Part shown: in pieces, positions 1 to 11,384 of the stretch
Layout of the letters: each line of letters opens with the position of its first letter
Position numbering within the stretch: the first letter of the stretch is position 1
Source of the DNA: Brucella thiophenivorans
GTDB taxonomy: Bacteria > Pseudomonadota > Alphaproteobacteria > Rhizobiales > Rhizobiaceae
Reading direction: 5' to 3'
NCBI RefSeq assembly: GCF_002252445.1
Contig: NZ_NNRJ01000019.1
Span: forward strand, 514,041 to 578,040
Length of the DNA: 64,000 bases
Position numbers and translations under genes: made by a program
Notes under the pieces: generated by a model
What the model was told of the DNA's origin: nothing
What the model saw: only the letters and a program-made list of their open reading frames with translations
Database searches by the model: none

Positions 1-52
1 CATAACCACCCGGTCCCGATCCAATGATAATAACGTCGTAGATGTCGGCCAT
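1..52 (-). CDS. lpdA: Dihydrolipoamide dehydrogenase (E3), N-terminal fragment
   Basis: Only the first 17 codons lie in the window; the gene continues past the left edge. They read MADIYDVIIIGSGPGGY, which holds the GxGxxG dinucleotide-binding motif that opens FAD-dependent disulfide oxidoreductases. Its place just downstream of pdhC on the same strand makes E3 of the pyruvate dehydrogenase complex, which reoxidises dihydrolipoyl groups, by far the likeliest identity. The identity is inferred from motif plus context, since most of the protein is not visible. An AGGATAAA stretch precedes the ATG. Confidence 0.8.
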   Translation of the reverse strand, partial: MADIYDVIIIGSGPGGY

Positions 53-162
53 TTTATCCTGCCTTTTATCTATCAGAAAACGGGAAACGGCATCATACGC
101 TTAATTTTATGCGGTGCGCATTCCCGGATCGCCGACTTCCTGTCGGCTTACAAAATACGAAA

Positions 163-187
163 CGCCGCGTGTCAACGACACGCGGCG
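163..187 (-). terminator. Hairpin between pdhC and lpdA
   Basis: An 11-bp perfect stem (163-173 with 177-187) with a 3-nt loop lies just past the pdhC stop codon. On the minus strand it is followed by TTTCGTATTTT, which is T-rich but interrupted. It could be a partial terminator that lowers lpdA transcription relative to pdhABC, or an mRNA-stabilising hairpin. A second, shorter hairpin (131-136 with 142-147) follows. Confidence 0.55.
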
Positions 188-197
188 CTCAACCATA

Positions 198-1532
198 TCA
201 GACGAGCATACCCATCGGGTTTTCGATGTGACGCTTGAAGGCCTGTGCAAGCTCAGCAGCCAAAGCGCCATCAACGGCACGGTGATCGGTGGAAAGGGTT
301 ACGGACATAACTGTCGCGACCTTGATTTCACCGTTCTTGACCACTGGACGCTGTTCACCTGCACCGATTGCGAAAATCGTCGCATGCGGTGGGTTGATGA
401 TGGCTGCAAAGTCCTTCACGCCGAACATGCCAAGGTTGGACACAGAGGTCGAACCACCCTGATATTCATCAGGCTTAAGCTTGCGATCACGCGCACGCTT
501 GGCAAGGTCCTTCATCTCATTGGAGATAGCGGACAGTGTTTTGGATTCCGACTGACGCACGATTGGCGTGATCAGACCGCCCGGAATGGAGACAGCAACG
601 CCCACATCCGCACGCTTGTGCTTGATCATGCCGCCTTCAGTCCACGAGACATTGGCTTCAGGAATGTCACGCAGTGCAAGAGCAACAGCCTTGATCACCA
701 GATCGTTGACAGAAAGCTTGTAGGCCGGAACCTCGCCCTTCTCCGTCTTGGTGAGCGGTGCAGCAGAATTGATCTGCGAACGCAGAGCCAGAAGCGCATC
801 GAGTTCGCAATCAATCGTCAGATAGAAATGCGGAACAGTCTGCTTCGATTCAACCAGACGGCGGGCAATGGTCTTGCGCATACCGTCGTGAGGAACGATC
901 TCGTATGTGCCTTCTTCAAAGAGCTTGAGGATGACATCATCTGACTGAGGCTTCGGAGCCGATGCCGCTGCCTGTGGTGCTGCAGATGCAGCTTTCGTGC
1001 CGCCGGACTTGATTGCAGCTTCAACGTCACGTTGAACGACACGGCCATGAGGACCAGTGCCTTTGACAGCGGCGACATCAACGCCAGCATCCTTGGCGAT
1101 GCGACGAGCAAGCGGCGATGCGAAAACGCGGTCGCCGGTTTTGGCAGCCGGAGCAGGCGCTGGGGCTTCAGCCTTTGCAGGAGCCGGAGTTGCTGCGGGT
1201 GCAGCTTCCTTCTTCTGCTCTTCCTTCGGTGCTTCTGCCTTAGGTGCCAGAGCGGCATCGCCGCCTTTTGCTGCTTCCGCAACATCCTCGCCGTCTTCGG
1301 CGAGGATTGCGATCAGCGCATTGACCTTAACGCCTTCGGTTCCCGCAGGAACGACAAGCTTGGCAACAACACCTTCATCAACAGCTTCGACTTCCATCGT
1401 CGCTTTGTCAGTTTCGATCTCGGCGATCACGTCGCCGGACGTTACCTTGTCGCCTTCTTTAACCAGCCACTTTGAGAGATTACCCTCTTCCATGGTTGGC
1501 GAAAGCGCTGGCATGGTGATTTTAATCGGCAT
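198..1532 (-). CDS. pdhC: Pyruvate dehydrogenase E2, dihydrolipoamide acetyltransferase
   Basis: This 444-residue protein is the acetyl-transferring core of the pyruvate dehydrogenase complex, moving the acetyl group from lipoate to CoA. An N-terminal lipoyl domain (about 1-77) carries the lipoylation lysine K43 in [10 protein letters not shown] long Ala/Pro/Lys-rich hinge leads to a peripheral subunit-binding domain (about 137-175, beginning [11 protein letters not shown]). The catalytic domain ends with the DHRAVDG motif, placing the catalytic histidine near H417. The start is supported by AGGAGGT 7 bases upstream. It lies 13 bp after pdhB and before lpdA, so it is very likely cotranscribed with pdhA and pdhB. 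Confidence 0.97.
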   Translation of the reverse strand: MPIKITMPALSPTMEEGNLSKWLVKEGDKVTSGDVIAEIETDKATMEVEAVDEGVVAKLVVPAGTEGVKVNALIAILAEDGEDVAEAAKGGDAALAPKAEAPKEEQKKEAAPAATPAPAKAEAPAPAPAAKTGDRVFASPLARRIAKDAGVDVAAVKGTGPHGRVVQRDVEAAIKSGGTKAASAAPQAAASAPKPQSDDVILKLFEEGTYEIVPHDGMRKTIARRLVESKQTVPHFYLTIDCELDALLALRSQINSAAPLTKTEKGEVPAYKLSVNDLVIKAVALALRDIPEANVSWTEGGMIKHKRADVGVAVSIPGGLITPIVRQSESKTLSAISNEMKDLAKRARDRKLKPDEYQGGSTSVSNLGMFGVKDFAAIINPPHATIFAIGAGEQRPVVKNGEIKVATVMSVTLSTDHRAVDGALAAELAQAFKRHIENPMGMLV

Positions 1533-1545
1533 GTCCAGTACCTCC

Positions 1546-2934
1546 TCAGGCGGTGTAGGTTACGGCTTTCACCGCTTCCACCACTTCAGCAACGGTTGGC
1601 AGAGCCAGCTTTTCCAGATTTGCCGCATATGGCATCGGCACGTCCTTGCCAGCAATCGTCAGGATCGGCGCATCGAGATAATCGAAAGCCTGCTGCATGA
1701 CGCGGGTGGCAATTTCAGTGCCAACCGACGACTGCGGATAACCTTCTTCCACGGTGACGAGGCGACCGGTCTTCTTAACCGATTCAACAACCGTTGGAAT
1801 ATCCATCGGGCGGATGGTGCGCAGATCGATGATTTCGACATCGATGCCCTGTGCAGCCAGCTCTTCAGCTGCCTTGACCGCATAAGTCATGCCGATACCG
1901 AACGAAACGATGGTCGCGTCCTTGCCCTGCTTGTGAATGCGGGCCTTACCGATTGGGAGAACGAAATCATCAAGCTTCGGCACATCGAAATGCTGACCGT
2001 AAAGGATTTCGTTTTCAAGGAAGATGACCGGGTTCGGATCACGGATTGCAGCCTTGAGAAGACCCTTCGCATCAGCAGCCGTGTAAGGCATAACGACTTT
2101 GAGGCCTGGAATCTGGCTGTACCATGCCGCATAGCACTGGGAGTGCTGGGCGGCAACGCGGGCAGCTGCACCCGAAGGACCACGGAACACCATTGGCGCA
2201 CCCATCTGACCACCGGACATATAAAGCGTCTTCGCAGCCGAATTGATGATCTGGTCAATCGCCTGCATGGCGAAGTTAAACGTCATGAATTCGACAATTG
2301 GCTTCAAGCCAGCCATAGCGGCACCAACGCCGACACCTGCAAAACCATGCTCAGTGATCGGGGTATCGACAACGCGGCGTGCGCCAAATTCGTCGAGAAG
2401 ACCCTGCGTGATCTTGTAAGCACCCTGATACTCAGCAACTTCTTCACCCATGATGAAGACATTGTCGTCGCGGCGCATTTCTTCGGCCATGGCATCGCGC
2501 AGTGCTTCACGCACAGTCGTCGAAACCATTTCTGTACCGGCTGGAATGTCCGGGTCAGAAGCAACTTCAACCTTAGGAGCAGCTGGAACGCTATCGGCCT
2601 TCTTTTCTTCAGCCTTTGGCGCTTCTTTTGCTTCTTCTTTCGGTGCTTCTGCTTTTGCAGCAGGCGCAGAACCGATATCGGATGCGCTTTCGCCATCGCC
2701 GAGCAGAACAGCAATCGGCGTATTGACCTTCACGCCTTCAGTGCCTTCTTCGATTAGAATCTTACCGACGGTACCTTCGTCAACAGCTTCAACTTCCATC
2801 GTTGCTTTGTCGGTTTCGATTTCAGCGATCACGTCACCAGATGTGACCTTATCGCCTTCTTTTTTCAGCCACTTGGACAGTTTGCCTTCTTCCATCGTTG
2901 GGGAAAGGGCAGGCATGAGAATTTCTACGGGCAT
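1546..2934 (-). CDS. pdhB: Pyruvate dehydrogenase E1 beta subunit with N-terminal lipoyl domain
   Basis: This 462-residue subunit forms, with PdhA, the thiamine-diphosphate-dependent E1 that decarboxylates pyruvate. It is longer than the usual E1 beta of about 330 residues because it starts with a complete lipoyl domain (about 1-77, lysine K43 in ETDKATMEV) nearly identical to that of PdhC, followed by an Ala/Lys/Glu-rich linker to about residue 130. The transketolase-like pyrimidine-binding domain and the C-terminal transketolase domain follow. E1 beta chains with their own lipoyl domain are known in rhizobia and relatives. It sits between pdhA (18-bp gap) and pdhC. Confidence 0.97.
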   Translation of the reverse strand: MPVEILMPALSPTMEEGKLSKWLKKEGDKVTSGDVIAEIETDKATMEVEAVDEGTVGKILIEEGTEGVKVNTPIAVLLGDGESASDIGSAPAAKAEAPKEEAKEAPKAEEKKADSVPAAPKVEVASDPDIPAGTEMVSTTVREALRDAMAEEMRRDDNVFIMGEEVAEYQGAYKITQGLLDEFGARRVVDTPITEHGFAGVGVGAAMAGLKPIVEFMTFNFAMQAIDQIINSAAKTLYMSGGQMGAPMVFRGPSGAAARVAAQHSQCYAAWYSQIPGLKVVMPYTAADAKGLLKAAIRDPNPVIFLENEILYGQHFDVPKLDDFVLPIGKARIHKQGKDATIVSFGIGMTYAVKAAEELAAQGIDVEIIDLRTIRPMDIPTVVESVKKTGRLVTVEEGYPQSSVGTEIATRVMQQAFDYLDAPILTIAGKDVPMPYAANLEKLALPTVAEVVEAVKAVTYTA

Positions 2935-2952
2935 GACAATACCTTTCCTGAA

Positions 2953-3993
2953 TTAGAGCAGAATATCCGTGTAAAGCTCGGAAACATCCGGCTCTGGATC
3001 GTTTTGAGCGAAATCAGCCGAATCAGCGACGATGTCGCGGACCTGCTTGTCGATTTCCTTCAGCTCTTCTTCAGTGGCCCAGTTATTTTCAATCAGGCGC
3101 TGTTTGACCTGTTCAATCGGATCGTGCTCGGAACGCATCTTCTGCACTTCATCCTTCGAGCGATACTTCGCAGGATCAGACATCGAGTGGCCACGATAAC
3201 GATAGGTTTCCATTTCAAGAATCAATGGACCTTTGCCAGCACGCGCCCATTCGGCAGCGGCTTCAGCAGCAGCAGCAACGGCGCGAACATCCATACCGTC
3301 AACCTTGATGCCGGGAACGTTGAACGAAACACCGCGCTTGGAGAAATCTGTTTCAGCGGATGAACGCGAAACCGACGTACCCATTGCATAACGATTATTT
3401 TCGATCACGTAGATCACCGGCAGCTTCCACAGCGAGGCCATGTTGAAGCTTTCATAGACCTGGCCCTGATTGGCAGCGCCGTCGCCGAAATAGGTAACAG
3501 AGATATTGTCATTGCCGCGATACTTGTTCGCAAAGGCAAGACCAGTGCCGAGAGGAACCTGAGCGCCGACGATGCCGTGACCGCCGTAAAAGCCCTTTTC
3601 CTTCGAGAACATGTGCATGGAGCCGCCCTTGCCCTTGGAGTAACCTCCACGGCGGCCGGTCAGTTCAGCCATAACGCCACGTGCATCCATACCAGTTGCC
3701 AGCATGTGGCCGTGGTCGCGATAGGAAGTGATGATCTGATCACCTTCCTTAAGCGCGCTCTGCATGCCGACGACAACAGCTTCCTGCCCGATATAGAGGT
3801 GACAGAAGCCACCGATGAAGCCCATACCATAAAGCTGACCGGCCTTTTCTTCAAAACGGCGGATCAACAGCATTTCACGGTAGGCGTTCAGTTCCTGCTC
3901 TTTAGTGAAATCAGCTGGCGCTGGAGTCTTGGGAACATTCCCAAAAGACGCCTGCGATTTTCCAGCCGACGCCTTATTAGCCTTCGGTGCCAT
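2953..3993 (-). CDS. pdhA: Pyruvate dehydrogenase E1 alpha subunit
   Basis: This 346-residue subunit carries the thiamine diphosphate site of E1. The cofactor-binding motif runs from GDG at 170-172 to NN at 199-200, the usual spacing. The YRYRGHSMSDP loop typical of E1 alpha is also present. An in-frame start exists 30 codons upstream, but I chose the ATG at 3993 because GGGAG lies 7 bases before it and MAPKANKAS begins the family-typical Ala/Lys-rich N-terminus. The upstream codons run through a palindromic repeat. It leads the pdhABC operon; the 237-bp gap to ftsB should hold the promoter. Confidence 0.97.
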   Translation of the reverse strand: MAPKANKASAGKSQASFGNVPKTPAPADFTKEQELNAYREMLLIRRFEEKAGQLYGMGFIGGFCHLYIGQEAVVVGMQSALKEGDQIITSYRDHGHMLATGMDARGVMAELTGRRGGYSKGKGGSMHMFSKEKGFYGGHGIVGAQVPLGTGLAFANKYRGNDNISVTYFGDGAANQGQVYESFNMASLWKLPVIYVIENNRYAMGTSVSRSSAETDFSKRGVSFNVPGIKVDGMDVRAVAAAAEAAAEWARAGKGPLILEMETYRYRGHSMSDPAKYRSKDEVQKMRSEHDPIEQVKQRLIENNWATEEELKEIDKQVRDIVADSADFAQNDPEPDVSELYTDILL

Positions 3994-4007
3994 ATTTCGC
4001 TCCCTAC

Positions 4008-4050
4008 CGCATGCACCCAAAATCGGCATCGATTTTGAAAGCGACATGCG
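4008..4050. repeat. Palindromic extragenic element, copy in the pdhA leader
   Basis: Outer arms CGCATG (4008-4013) and CATGCG (4045-4050) enclose an inner 8-bp stem (4018-4025 with 4030-4037) with a GCAT loop. The core CCCAAAATCG/CGATTTTG resembles the cores of the elements near 4728 and 56091. It sits only 15-57 nt upstream of the pdhA start, so it should be part of the pdhA mRNA leader. It belongs to the small palindromic repeats common between genes in Brucellaceae; that family assignment is from memory of similar elements. Confidence 0.6.
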
Positions 4051-4230
4051 TCGATTCAAATTATCAGAGCACCATTCACGCACACGAAGGACGCGCGGCG
4101 ATCTGCGTTTGTCGTTCCATTGTGACGTTATACGGGCAATTTACAAGATACAATATGCACGCAGCGCATAGCTGCTATGCCGCCAAGCCCTTAAAAACAT
4201 ATCACAAAAAGACAATTAACTGGATTTGAG

Positions 4231-4560
4231 TTAATTTGACTGATCTTCTTTTGAAATGATTATCGTCATTTCGTCCGCATGGGAAAGATTAAGCGCTCTG
4301 CGCGCCTGCTCGTCAAGCATATCCTTTTCGATCGATCCATCACGCAAAAGCGTGACGCGCTTTTCAAGCGCTGCCCGGTCGGCAGTCACCCTCTCAAGCT
4401 GCTCTGTCAGCAAGGTTTTTTGCTGCTCCAGCTGGAGACGGGAATAGAGACCAAATTCGCCGTGATAAGCGTGAAAGCCAAAATAACTCAGAAACGCAGC
4501 CGTCAAAATCGGCAGCACAAAGCGGCCGCGAATAGATTTACGTTTCTGTTTGGTCCACAT
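4231..4560 (-). CDS. ftsB: Septum formation initiator, FtsB/DivIC family
   Basis: This 109-residue protein has a basic cytoplasmic start, one membrane helix (about 15-32) and a periplasmic coiled coil (about 40-75, rich in Leu, Gln and Glu), the layout of FtsB, which bridges FtsL and FtsQ in the divisome. The C-terminal DEQARRALNLSHADE segment matches the family. The ATG at 4560 follows GGAAGGAAG by a normal spacing; upstream in-frame codons run into repeat DNA and are rejected. In rhizobia this gene usually lies between eno and pdhA, as here, though here extra genes separate it from eno. Confidence 0.9.
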   Translation of the reverse strand: MWTKQKRKSIRGRFVLPILTAAFLSYFGFHAYHGEFGLYSRLQLEQQKTLLTEQLERVTADRAALEKRVTLLRDGSIEKDMLDEQARRALNLSHADEMTIIISKEDQSN

Positions 4561-4727
4561 TTCGGCTTCCTTCCCGGACGCTCGCGACGGCTTTGATTCT
4601 ACGTTAAAGCCGTCAATCCGATTTCCACCATAAAACATTATTCTGCTTAACAGAGCTTTACCGCTGAACGATGACAGAACACTCTGATGCATTTTTTGCA
4701 TGAACATTATCTGCGTAAAACTAGCGG

Positions 4728-4820
4728 ATGTCTCCCAAAAGTGAGAACCGGTTTTGGGAGACATGCTTAAACACAAATGGCTGGAGCGAGCGTGTGGATA
4801 CGATTAAGCGCGACACGCTC
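4728..4820. repeat. Composite palindromic repeat between ftsB and the DUF1428 gene
   Basis: The first module is a perfect 13-bp inverted repeat (4728-4740 with 4752-4764, core CTCCCAAAA/TTTTGGGAG) with an 11-nt loop. After about 23 bases a second module has 8-bp arms (GAGCGTGT at 4788-4795, ACACGCTC at 4813-4820). The first module recurs near 56091 with the same loop core. Neither module encodes protein. Such mosaics of short palindromes fill intergenic space in many Brucellaceae and Rhizobiaceae genomes. Confidence 0.75.
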
Positions 4821-4868
4821 TAGAAATGGCGACCGAAGCCGCCATCTGATCAACATATCGGGTAAAAG

Positions 4869-5222
4869 TCACATATCAACGATTGTTGAAAAGCCACCCA
4901 TGATCATCCGTTTGCCGTCAAAAGGCATCGTATCGCCCATTTCCTTCATGCGCGGGTCACTCATCATTTTTTCATTGGCAGCATCACGTGTGGCTTTATC
5001 TGGATATTCGAACCACGAGAAAACTACCTCCTCGTCATCCTTTGCCTGCACGGCGCGGCGGAAGTCAGTAACTTTGCCATCGGGCACATCATCGCCCCAG
5101 GCTTCAACCATACGCGTGACGCCAAATTCCTTAAACAATGCGGCAGCCTTCGCCGCATGTTGTTGATAAGTTTCCTTATTGGCCTTAGGAACAGCCACAA
5201 CAAATCCTTCGATATATGCCAT
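4869..5222 (-). CDS. DUF1428 family protein (YbaA-like)
   Basis: This 117-residue soluble protein matches the DUF1428 family of small ferredoxin-like alpha/beta-barrel dimers. Features are the opening YIEGFVVAVP strand, the VEAWGDDVPDG segment, VFSWFEYPDKATRDAAN and the C-terminal FDGKRMIMGGF. No catalytic function is established for the family. GGGAGAG precedes the ATG at a good distance. It lies in the accessory stretch between eno and ftsB with a palindromic repeat downstream, and is probably its own transcription unit. Confidence 0.85.
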   Translation of the reverse strand: MAYIEGFVVAVPKANKETYQQHAAKAAALFKEFGVTRMVEAWGDDVPDGKVTDFRRAVQAKDDEEVVFSWFEYPDKATRDAANEKMMSDPRMKEMGDTMPFDGKRMIMGGFSTIVDM

Positions 5223-5349
5223 TTTTCTCTCCCTTTGCTTGCCCCCACCACATAAAAACCTGCTGAACTCCCACAGTCAGCAGAGAAGATACATAAAAAA
5301 ACGTCCATCGTTTATTCAACGCAAATCTTGCAGTACTTTTAAGCGATAT

Positions 5350-5481
5350 TCAGAATAACAGCTTACGCCTCGATTTTCCGAACACTTTTAATAACAAAGT
5401 GCTGGCGAGACCTGAAAATGCAAGAAGCACAGCGAACCAAGATATATAGGGAGTAATCGTAAGAACCCGATAAATTACCAT
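5350..5481 (-). CDS. Possible 43-residue single-pass membrane peptide
   Basis: An ATG frame of 43 codons encodes a short N-terminus (MVIYRVLTITPY), one clear hydrophobic segment (about residues 11-31) and a basic tail ending KSRRKLLF. This positive-inside pattern suits a small inner-membrane protein. There is no strong ribosome-binding site before the ATG, and the surrounding DNA is AT-rich, so a chance frame is possible. I do not recognise a family. It lies alone in the gap between the DUF1428 and DUF2165 genes. Confidence 0.3.
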   Translation of the reverse strand: MVIYRVLTITPYISWFAVLLAFSGLASTLLLKVFGKSRRKLLF

Positions 5482-5593
5482 TTTTATCTAAATCAAAAAT
5501 GTAGAAATATTTCTAAATATAGAATATCAAAGACCGGCAATCACAATAATAATGAAATTATATTAGTATAATATGATATAGGGATATAATATA
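5482..5593. other. Very AT-rich intergenic stretch upstream of the DUF2165 gene
   Basis: This stretch is made almost wholly of A and T, including runs such as TATATTAGTATAATATGATA just before the DUF2165 start, in contrast to the much higher GC content of the surrounding genes. It can supply several -10-like hexamers (TATAAT occurs twice close to the start), so the promoter of the DUF2165 gene is likely here, but no single promoter can be chosen by eye. Confidence 0.5.
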
Positions 5594-6109
5594 GTGTGTG
5601 AAAAATTAATCAAACGCCTCGCTTGTATAGTTATGGCATTATTTCCCGCATTATGGGGTTTGTTCAGCTTTCTAAATAATACAGCGGACTTTTCGGGAAC
5701 AGCACAGAATGCAGTGGCACCACTTTTGTCTATGGCAGATACTTATGGTAATCCCGCACTGACATGGCGCGCCATAACATTTAGTTGGGCGCCCTATGTC
5801 GGGCTTGGTGCAATCACCACGATGGAAACGCTCGCGGGTATCCTTGCAACAATCGGTGTTCTAAAAATGGTTACGAGCATTGGCAAAGATTACTCAACAT
5901 TCGCTCGTGGAAAATCCTGGGCAATGCTGGGTGCTTTATGTGCAATCGCCGTTTGGGGTATCGGCTTTATGGTTGTTGCGGGCGACTGGTTTATGGCATG
6001 GCAAGCAAAAGAAAATCCGCTCAATACTCAGTTGGGTGCCTTGCTTTATAGTCTACCAAGCATGATGGCAGTCGTTATCTTGATGGTGCACAAGGAAGAA
6101 GCCAAATAA
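5594..6109 (+). CDS. DUF2165 family small integral membrane protein
   Basis: This 171-residue protein has four predicted membrane helices (about 8-28, 68-90, 110-132 and 148-166) and matches the DUF2165 family of predicted small integral membrane proteins, whose function is unknown. The chosen start is a GTG at 5594 with AGGG about 10 bases upstream; an ATG at codon 14 would cut into the first helix. Codon use is more AT-rich than in neighbouring genes. It is the only plus-strand gene among the minus-strand block from lpdA to tpiA, which suggests an insertion between eno and ftsB. Confidence 0.8.
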   Translation: MCEKLIKRLACIVMALFPALWGLFSFLNNTADFSGTAQNAVAPLLSMADTYGNPALTWRAITFSWAPYVGLGAITTMETLAGILATIGVLKMVTSIGKDYSTFARGKSWAMLGALCAIAVWGIGFMVVAGDWFMAWQAKENPLNTQLGALLYSLPSMMAVVILMVHKEEAK

Positions 6110-6120
6110 GAATAAAGCAA

Positions 6121-6147
6121 AAGCGGCGGCATTTAAGCCGCCGTTTT
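6121..6147. terminator. Bidirectional terminator between the DUF2165 gene and eno
   Basis: A 7-bp GC-only stem (6124-6130 with 6137-6143, CGGCGGC/GCCGCCG) with a 6-nt loop is flanked by AAAAG on one side and TTTT on the other. It therefore reads as an intrinsic terminator on both strands, serving the two convergent genes. Confidence 0.85.
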
Positions 6148-6169
6148 CTATGTTTAAACCGAATGAATT

Positions 6170-7519
<1,350 letters not shown>

Positions 7520-7577
7520 TCATTACAGACATTCAAGGCGAAGGAAAATCCCCCGCCTGTGAATTCCTGATGAAATT

Positions 7578-8411
7578 TTAAATCGATTTAGCAATCCTGT
7601 CGAAAGCGATCAGCTTTTCAAGCAGTACTTGCATTTTATCGATAGGCACCATGTTCGGGCCATCAGACGGTGCATTGTCTGGATCTTCATGGGTTTCGAT
7701 GAAAATACCAGCGACACCAACAGCCACCGCAGCACTTGCAAGCGTCTCAACAAATTCTCGCTGACCGCCGGAAGAACCACCCTGCCCGCCGGGCTGCTGC
7801 ACAGAATGGGTGGCATCGAAAATAACCGGCGAACCAAACCCTGCCATGATTGGCAACGAACGCATGTCAGAAACGAGTGTATTGTAACCGAACGATGCAC
7901 CGCGTTCTGTCGCCATCACATTCGGATTGCCATTTTCGGTAATCTTGGCAAGCACGTTTTTCATGTCCCATGGTGCCAGAAACTGGCCTTTTTTGACGTT
8001 GATCACACGGCCTGTCTTTGCAGCCGCAACAAGCAAATCAGTCTGGCGGCACAGAAATGCAGGAATTTGCAGGACATCAACGACTTCGGCCACTTCTGCG
8101 CACTGATGCTCATTGTGAATGTCGGTGAGCACGGGAAAACCGAACTCTTTCTTGAGATCGGCGAAGACTTCCAGAGCCTTTTCCAGACCAATGCCGCGCT
8201 GCGCGCTGAGCGACGTCCGATTGGCCTTGTCGAAGCTCGACTTATAGACAAGACCAATACCAAGCTTATTCGTAATCTCTACCAGACGACCAGCCATCTC
8301 AAACGCATGATCACGGGTTTCCATCTGGCACGGACCGGCGATCAGAGACAGCGGCGCACTGTTGGAAAAGGTAACATTGCCGATTTTTACAACAGGATTG
8401 GCGGTCGTCAT
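7578..8411 (-). CDS. kdsA: 3-deoxy-D-manno-octulosonate 8-phosphate synthase
   Basis: This 277-residue enzyme condenses phosphoenolpyruvate with arabinose 5-phosphate to make KDO 8-phosphate for the LPS inner core. Diagnostic segments include [39 protein letters not shown] and [15 protein letters not shown], all typical of KdsA rather than DAHP synthase. The cysteine in GPCQ fits the metal-dependent class, an inference from motif only. It sits between pyrG and eno, as in other Brucellaceae. Confidence 0.96.
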   Translation of the reverse strand: MTTANPVVKIGNVTFSNSAPLSLIAGPCQMETRDHAFEMAGRLVEITNKLGIGLVYKSSFDKANRTSLSAQRGIGLEKALEVFADLKKEFGFPVLTDIHNEHQCAEVAEVVDVLQIPAFLCRQTDLLVAAAKTGRVINVKKGQFLAPWDMKNVLAKITENGNPNVMATERGASFGYNTLVSDMRSLPIMAGFGSPVIFDATHSVQQPGGQGGSSGGQREFVETLASAAVAVGVAGIFIETHEDPDNAPSDGPNMVPIDKMQVLLEKLIAFDRIAKSI

Positions 8412-8510
8412 GATTGGGAACCTTCAAATATTACAAGTACCTCAGAGGCACTTTATCTGGCGTGCGAATTGATCGAAAACAAGGCGCGGATAATTGGCGC
8501 ACAAATGAAA

Positions 8511-8530
8511 CGCGCCCCAGCAGGGGCGCG
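8511..8530 (-). terminator. Terminator downstream of pyrG
   Basis: An 8-bp GC-only stem (8511-8518 with 8523-8530) with a 4-nt loop lies 9 bp past the pyrG stop. On the minus strand it is followed by TTTCATTT, a modest T-tract. It probably ends pyrG transcription or reduces read-through into kdsA. Confidence 0.7.
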
Positions 8531-8538
8531 TAAGAGGC

Positions 8539-10179
<1,641 letters not shown>

Positions 10180-10353
10180 TTAGACCCTTCTTGCTGATTC
10201 CGCCACTAAAAAAATGGGAATCAATGTTTTTTCCATCAAAATCGCGCCCGTACTGCATTCCTTGTGGGAATATCGGACGCTTCCACCAAACTAGTTCTGT
10301 TCGTAGCATGTAACTCGGATTGTGACATACGCACGAAAAAGATCGGGCGCACG

Positions 10354-10381
10354 AAAAAAGGCCGGGAAATTCCCGGCCTTT
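10354..10381 (-). terminator. Terminator of the L,D-transpeptidase gene
   Basis: A strong stem GGCCGGGA/TCCCGGCC (10360-10367 with 10371-10378) with a 3-nt loop is extended by A-T pairs and, on the minus strand, runs into TTTTTT. This is a textbook intrinsic terminator located 20 bp past the stop codon. Confidence 0.9.
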
Positions 10382-10400
10382 CGGGTATTTTAAGTCCGCA

Positions 10401-11099
10401 TCAGAGAACGACGACTTTTGCGCCCATGTTTACACGATCATAAAGATCCATGACATCTTCGTTAGTCATGCGGAAACAACCGTTTGAAGCGGGGCTACCA
10501 ATTGTCCATGGCTGAGTCGTTCCATGAATGCGGATATACGTGTCCTTGTTACCCTGAAACAGATACATGGCGCGCGACCCCAGCGGGTTGCCCGGACCGC
10601 CATCCATACCATTCTTATAACGACCGTACTGCGAAGGATTACGTTCGATCATTTCCTTCGTCGGAATCCAGCGTGGCCATTCGCGCTTGGCGTTGATGTT
10701 CGCAGTTCCCTTAAACTCAAGGCCGACTTTTCCGACGGCAATACCATAGCGGCGTGCAGAGCCCGAGCTTTCAACAAGATAGAGGAAATATTTCGCAGGA
10801 TCGATTACGATTGTTCCTGGTTCATAACCAGAGAATGCAACCGTCTGCGCCTGATAACGCGGATCAATATTGTGACGGTTCAGAACAACCTTCTTAGCAC
10901 TTCCCGAATTTGAAGCACTTTTCTTTTTGGTCTTGGCAGGCTTTGCCTTGGCGTCACTGGCCATTGCGACCTGCTGAACGCTGTTTGCTGCGGCATCAAG
11001 CTCGGCTTCAGCGCCGGCCGCACCAGCGGCAAAACTCGGAGCTGAGAATCCAATGCAAAGGCTCGCAATACCAGCCATTAAAATGAAACGTGAAGACAT
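10401..11099 (-). CDS. L,D-transpeptidase (YkuD/ErfK family)
   Basis: This 232-residue exported protein has a signal peptide (about 1-27, ending SFAAG) and a Lys/Ser-rich linker to about residue 70. The YkuD catalytic domain follows: the active site is H192 in RIHGT and C208 in SNGCFRM, the spacing of L,D-transpeptidases. Such enzymes make 3-3 peptidoglycan cross-links or, in Brucellaceae and rhizobia, attach outer-membrane proteins to peptidoglycan; which role applies here is not visible. The ATG at 11099 has GGGAAC upstream. It is monocistronic, flanked by terminators. Confidence 0.92.
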   Translation of the reverse strand: MSSRFILMAGIASLCIGFSAPSFAAGAAGAEAELDAAANSVQQVAMASDAKAKPAKTKKKSASNSGSAKKVVLNRHNIDPRYQAQTVAFSGYEPGTIVIDPAKYFLYLVESSGSARRYGIAVGKVGLEFKGTANINAKREWPRWIPTKEMIERNPSQYGRYKNGMDGGPGNPLGSRAMYLFQGNKDTYIRIHGTTQPWTIGSPASNGCFRMTNEDVMDLYDRVNMGAKVVVL

Positions 11100-11330
11100 G
11101 ATCTGTTCCCGAAAACCCAAGCAGTGCGGAAAACACCTGTCGCAGTATCGCGTTCAGGCTTTAGCTCTCCATACTGTAAAGTCTCTCACTACTCAATTAA
11201 CAGCATTGTGTGTTTGTAACGATTCAAACCAACCTATTGCCTGCTTGCAACACTCTAGAAAACCGCATTCTACAATAAGCCCACTTTTTTTGCAAAAACC
11301 GCCACAAATTTTTAGTAAGCGTTTGCCAAT

Positions 11331-11359
11331 AAAAAACCGACCCTATAGGGCCGGCTTTT
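11331..11359 (-). terminator. Terminator of secG
   Basis: A 10-bp stem (11334-11343 with 11348-11357, two G-U pairs on the minus strand) with a TATA loop is followed on the minus strand by TTTTTT. It lies 25 bp past the secG stop. The rest of the gap to the L,D-transpeptidase start (11100-11330) shows no gene and should contain that gene's promoter. Confidence 0.8.
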
Positions 11360-11384
11360 AAACTTCTGTGCGCTCAATCCAAAC

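Noticed and set aside
1057..2757. A 566-codon open frame on the plus strand opposite pdhB and pdhC
   Set aside because: It lies wholly antisense to two certain genes, has low-complexity Ala/Ser and then Arg/His-rich translation and no family features; it is a by-product of codon bias in the true genes.
5594..6109. DUF2165 protein as a toxin or immunity protein of a mobile element
   Set aside because: Although AT-rich and on the opposite strand, it has no partner gene, no attachment repeats flank it, and its family is widespread as a lone membrane protein.
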